In this document: positions 5,058 to 6,204 of the stretch, piece after piece
Layout of the letters: each line of letters opens with the position of its first letter
Numbering within the stretch: position 1 is the stretch's first letter
NCBI GenBank assembly: GCA_017396055.1
Contig: JAFQND010000253.1
Span: forward strand, 1 to 6,204
Length of the DNA stretch: 6,204 nt
Direction: 5' to 3'
DNA from: Oscillospiraceae bacterium
GTDB taxonomy: Bacteria; Bacillota; Clostridia; Oscillospirales; Ruminococcaceae
Notes under the pieces: generated by a model
The model's input: the letters and a program-made list of their open reading frames with translations, nothing else
Told to the model about the DNA's origin: nothing
Database searches by the model: none
Program-made: the position numbers and the translations under genes

Positions 5058-6155
5058 ATGAACGTACAGGACGTATCTTTACAGGCTCCGCACTTTATCT
5101 GTGAAGCAGGCGAAAAATTCTGTTCGGAAAACCGTAAATGGCAGAGTGCCCCTTCCGCCGCCATGACAGAGAAAGGGCGGATCTTCTGTGTCTTCAGCGG
5201 CGACAATGTATCGGCGGATGAGACCGTCGACAACTATACCATCTGCGGCTGCAGCGACGACGGCGGAAAGTCCTTCCGGCCGGTATTCTATGCTTATCAT
5301 GACCATGAGGTGCGCATGAGCGAAACGCTCCTCTTTATGAGCCCCAAAGGGGTGCTGTATCATTTCTGGACACAGAGCTACCGTTATTTCGACGGCCGCG
5401 GCGGCATCTGGTGCTGCCGGTGTGAAGACCCCGATGCGGAAAAGCCGGTATTCGGCGAACCGGTACGCATCTGTGACGGATTCATGGCGGATAATCCCAC
5501 TGTTCTGAAAAGCGGACGATGGCTTTTCCCCGCGTCGGTCTGGACACATATCAAAAGCGAATTCCGGCCCTTCCCCGAATATGAAAAGGCCTGTATCTGG
5601 GCATCGGACGATGAAGGCGAATCGCTTCATTTTGTGGGCGGTGTTCACACGCCCGTACCCGATTTTACCGAAAATACCGTTTTCGAAAAAGAGAACGGCA
5701 CCCTCGTCATGCTCTTCCGTACAAAGCGCCATGCGGGCGGCATCAATGTCAGCGAATCGGCTGACGGCGGATCGACCTGGTCGGAAGCAAAGCCCTTTGT
5801 TCTGGATGGTCCGGCTTCCCGGTTTATGGTCTCGCGCTTCCCTTCGGGTGCACTTGTGATGATCACCCATTACCACTTTGACGGAAGAAACAATCTGACC
5901 GCTCTGCTTTCCGATGACGACGGCAGAACATTCCCCCATTCGCTTTTGCTGGACGAGCGAAGCGACGTATCCTACCCCTCCGGCAATATCACAAAAGACG
6001 GCAGAGCGATCGTTGCCTATGATCGTGAGCGCACCGGCGCAAGAGAAGTGATGCTTGCTTCTTTCACCGAAGAGGATATCCGAAACGGCGCGTTCGGAGA
6101 AGGATCCTATACGAAAAAGATCGTTGCTGTCGGCGGAGAAAAAGGATTTATCTGA
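5058..6155 (+). CDS. BNR/Asp-box beta-propeller protein of the sialidase superfamily
   Basis: This 365-residue protein matches the sialidase-like BNR_2 type (PF13088). Four Asp boxes (SxDxGxx plus a hydrophobic residue) are visible at 66-73 (SDDGGKSF), 183-190 (SDDEGESL), 234-241 (SADGGSTW) and 285-292 (SDDDGRTF), as expected for a six-bladed propeller. Family-like stretches include DGRGGIW (112-118), NPTVLKSGRWLFP (146-158), SRFMVSRFPSG (254-264) and SYPSGNITKDGR (305-316). It begins with MNVQDVSLQAP and has no signal peptide, so it should act in the cytoplasm. The arginine of the sialidase RIP motif is not seen: the matching stretch reads QSAP (29-32). A true sialidase activity is therefore doubtful. 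Glu205, Arg221 and Tyr306 are candidate active-site residues. ATG 5058 has GGAGGA with a 7-nt gap, 15 nt after the regulator's stop codon. Function on an imported glycan fragment or glycoside is inferred only. Confidence 0.9.
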   Translation: MNVQDVSLQAPHFICEAGEKFCSENRKWQSAPSAAMTEKGRIFCVFSGDNVSADETVDNYTICGCSDDGGKSFRPVFYAYHDHEVRMSETLLFMSPKGVLYHFWTQSYRYFDGRGGIWCCRCEDPDAEKPVFGEPVRICDGFMADNPTVLKSGRWLFPASVWTHIKSEFRPFPEYEKACIWASDDEGESLHFVGGVHTPVPDFTENTVFEKENGTLVMLFRTKRHAGGINVSESADGGSTWSEAKPFVLDGPASRFMVSRFPSGALVMITHYHFDGRNNLTALLSDDDGRTFPHSLLLDERSDVSYPSGNITKDGRAIVAYDRERTGAREVMLASFTEEDIRNGAFGEGSYTKKIVAVGGEKGFI

Positions 6156-6191
6156 GATATTACTCCCATTGATAATTCTATATACCGCCTT

Positions 6192-6196
6192 GGAGG
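6192..6196 (+). promoter_or_regulatory. Ribosome binding site of a further gene beyond the window
   Basis: GGAGG at 6192-6196 follows the sialidase-like gene by 36 nt, with no terminator-like hairpin in between. The window ends at 6204 with an A exactly 7 nt past the site, so a start codon at or just after 6204 is expected. The rightward transcription unit therefore has at least three genes. Confidence 0.7.
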
Positions 6197-6204
6197 TAAA
6201 ATTA

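Noticed and set aside
5079..5939. Long minus-strand open frame opposite the sialidase-like gene
   Set aside because: Antisense shadow of the Asp-box protein; no recognisable motif.
1..6204. CRISPR arrays, tRNA/rRNA genes, insertion sequences, riboswitches
   Set aside because: No spaced repeats, tRNA-like folds, transposase genes or recognisable aptamer cores were seen on either strand.

Overview
This window looks like a piece of a Clostridia-type (Firmicutes) genome. Nearly every gene has a strong GGAGG-type ribosome binding site, genes are tightly spaced, an intrinsic terminator ends with a long U-tract, and the protein families are typical of carbohydrate-using gut anaerobes. This assignment is an inference; no rRNA or marker gene is present.

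Layout. (1) Positions 1-506 are AT-rich (19 G/C of 60 in 241-300). They hold the 3' end of an unrecognised gene and a 61-residue two-helix membrane protein, both on the + strand. A perfect 13-bp hairpin terminator (477-506) faces both ways and closes the block. (2) Positions 530-3982 hold a four-gene minus-strand operon of clearly higher GC (35 of 60 in 3061-3120). In transcription order it encodes an Ldh2-type (malate/L-lactate dehydrogenase family) oxidoreductase, a KDPG/KHG-type class I aldolase, a short-chain dehydrogenase/reductase and an aldo/keto reductase. Two junctions are 13-18 nt; the aldolase-SDR junction is 80 nt and holds a strong hairpin, an unused Shine-Dalgarno sequence and a possible 8-codon ORF. 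(3) Positions 3983-4205 are a divergent control region with a TTGACA-17-TACCAT promoter for the rightward genes and a 26-bp GC-rich imperfect palindrome in the probable leader of the leftward operon. (4) Positions 4206-6155 hold an AraC-family activator and, 15 nt later, a BNR/Asp-box protein of the sialidase superfamily without a signal peptide. A Shine-Dalgarno sequence at 6192-6196 shows that the rightward operon continues beyond the window.

How the genes may work together (inference). The AraC regulator probably senses a sugar or sugar acid and controls both arms. The beta-propeller protein would act on an imported substrate in the cytoplasm, the dehydrogenases would interconvert sugar acids or aldehydes, and the aldolase would split a 2-keto-3-deoxy acid into pyruvate and an aldehyde. 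The aldolase has Asp where E. coli Eda has the phosphate-binding Ser184, and no sugar-acid kinase is visible, so a non-phosphorylated substrate is possible. No dehydratase or transporter is present. All individual families are known; the combination and the atypical active-site residues are the parts worth attention.
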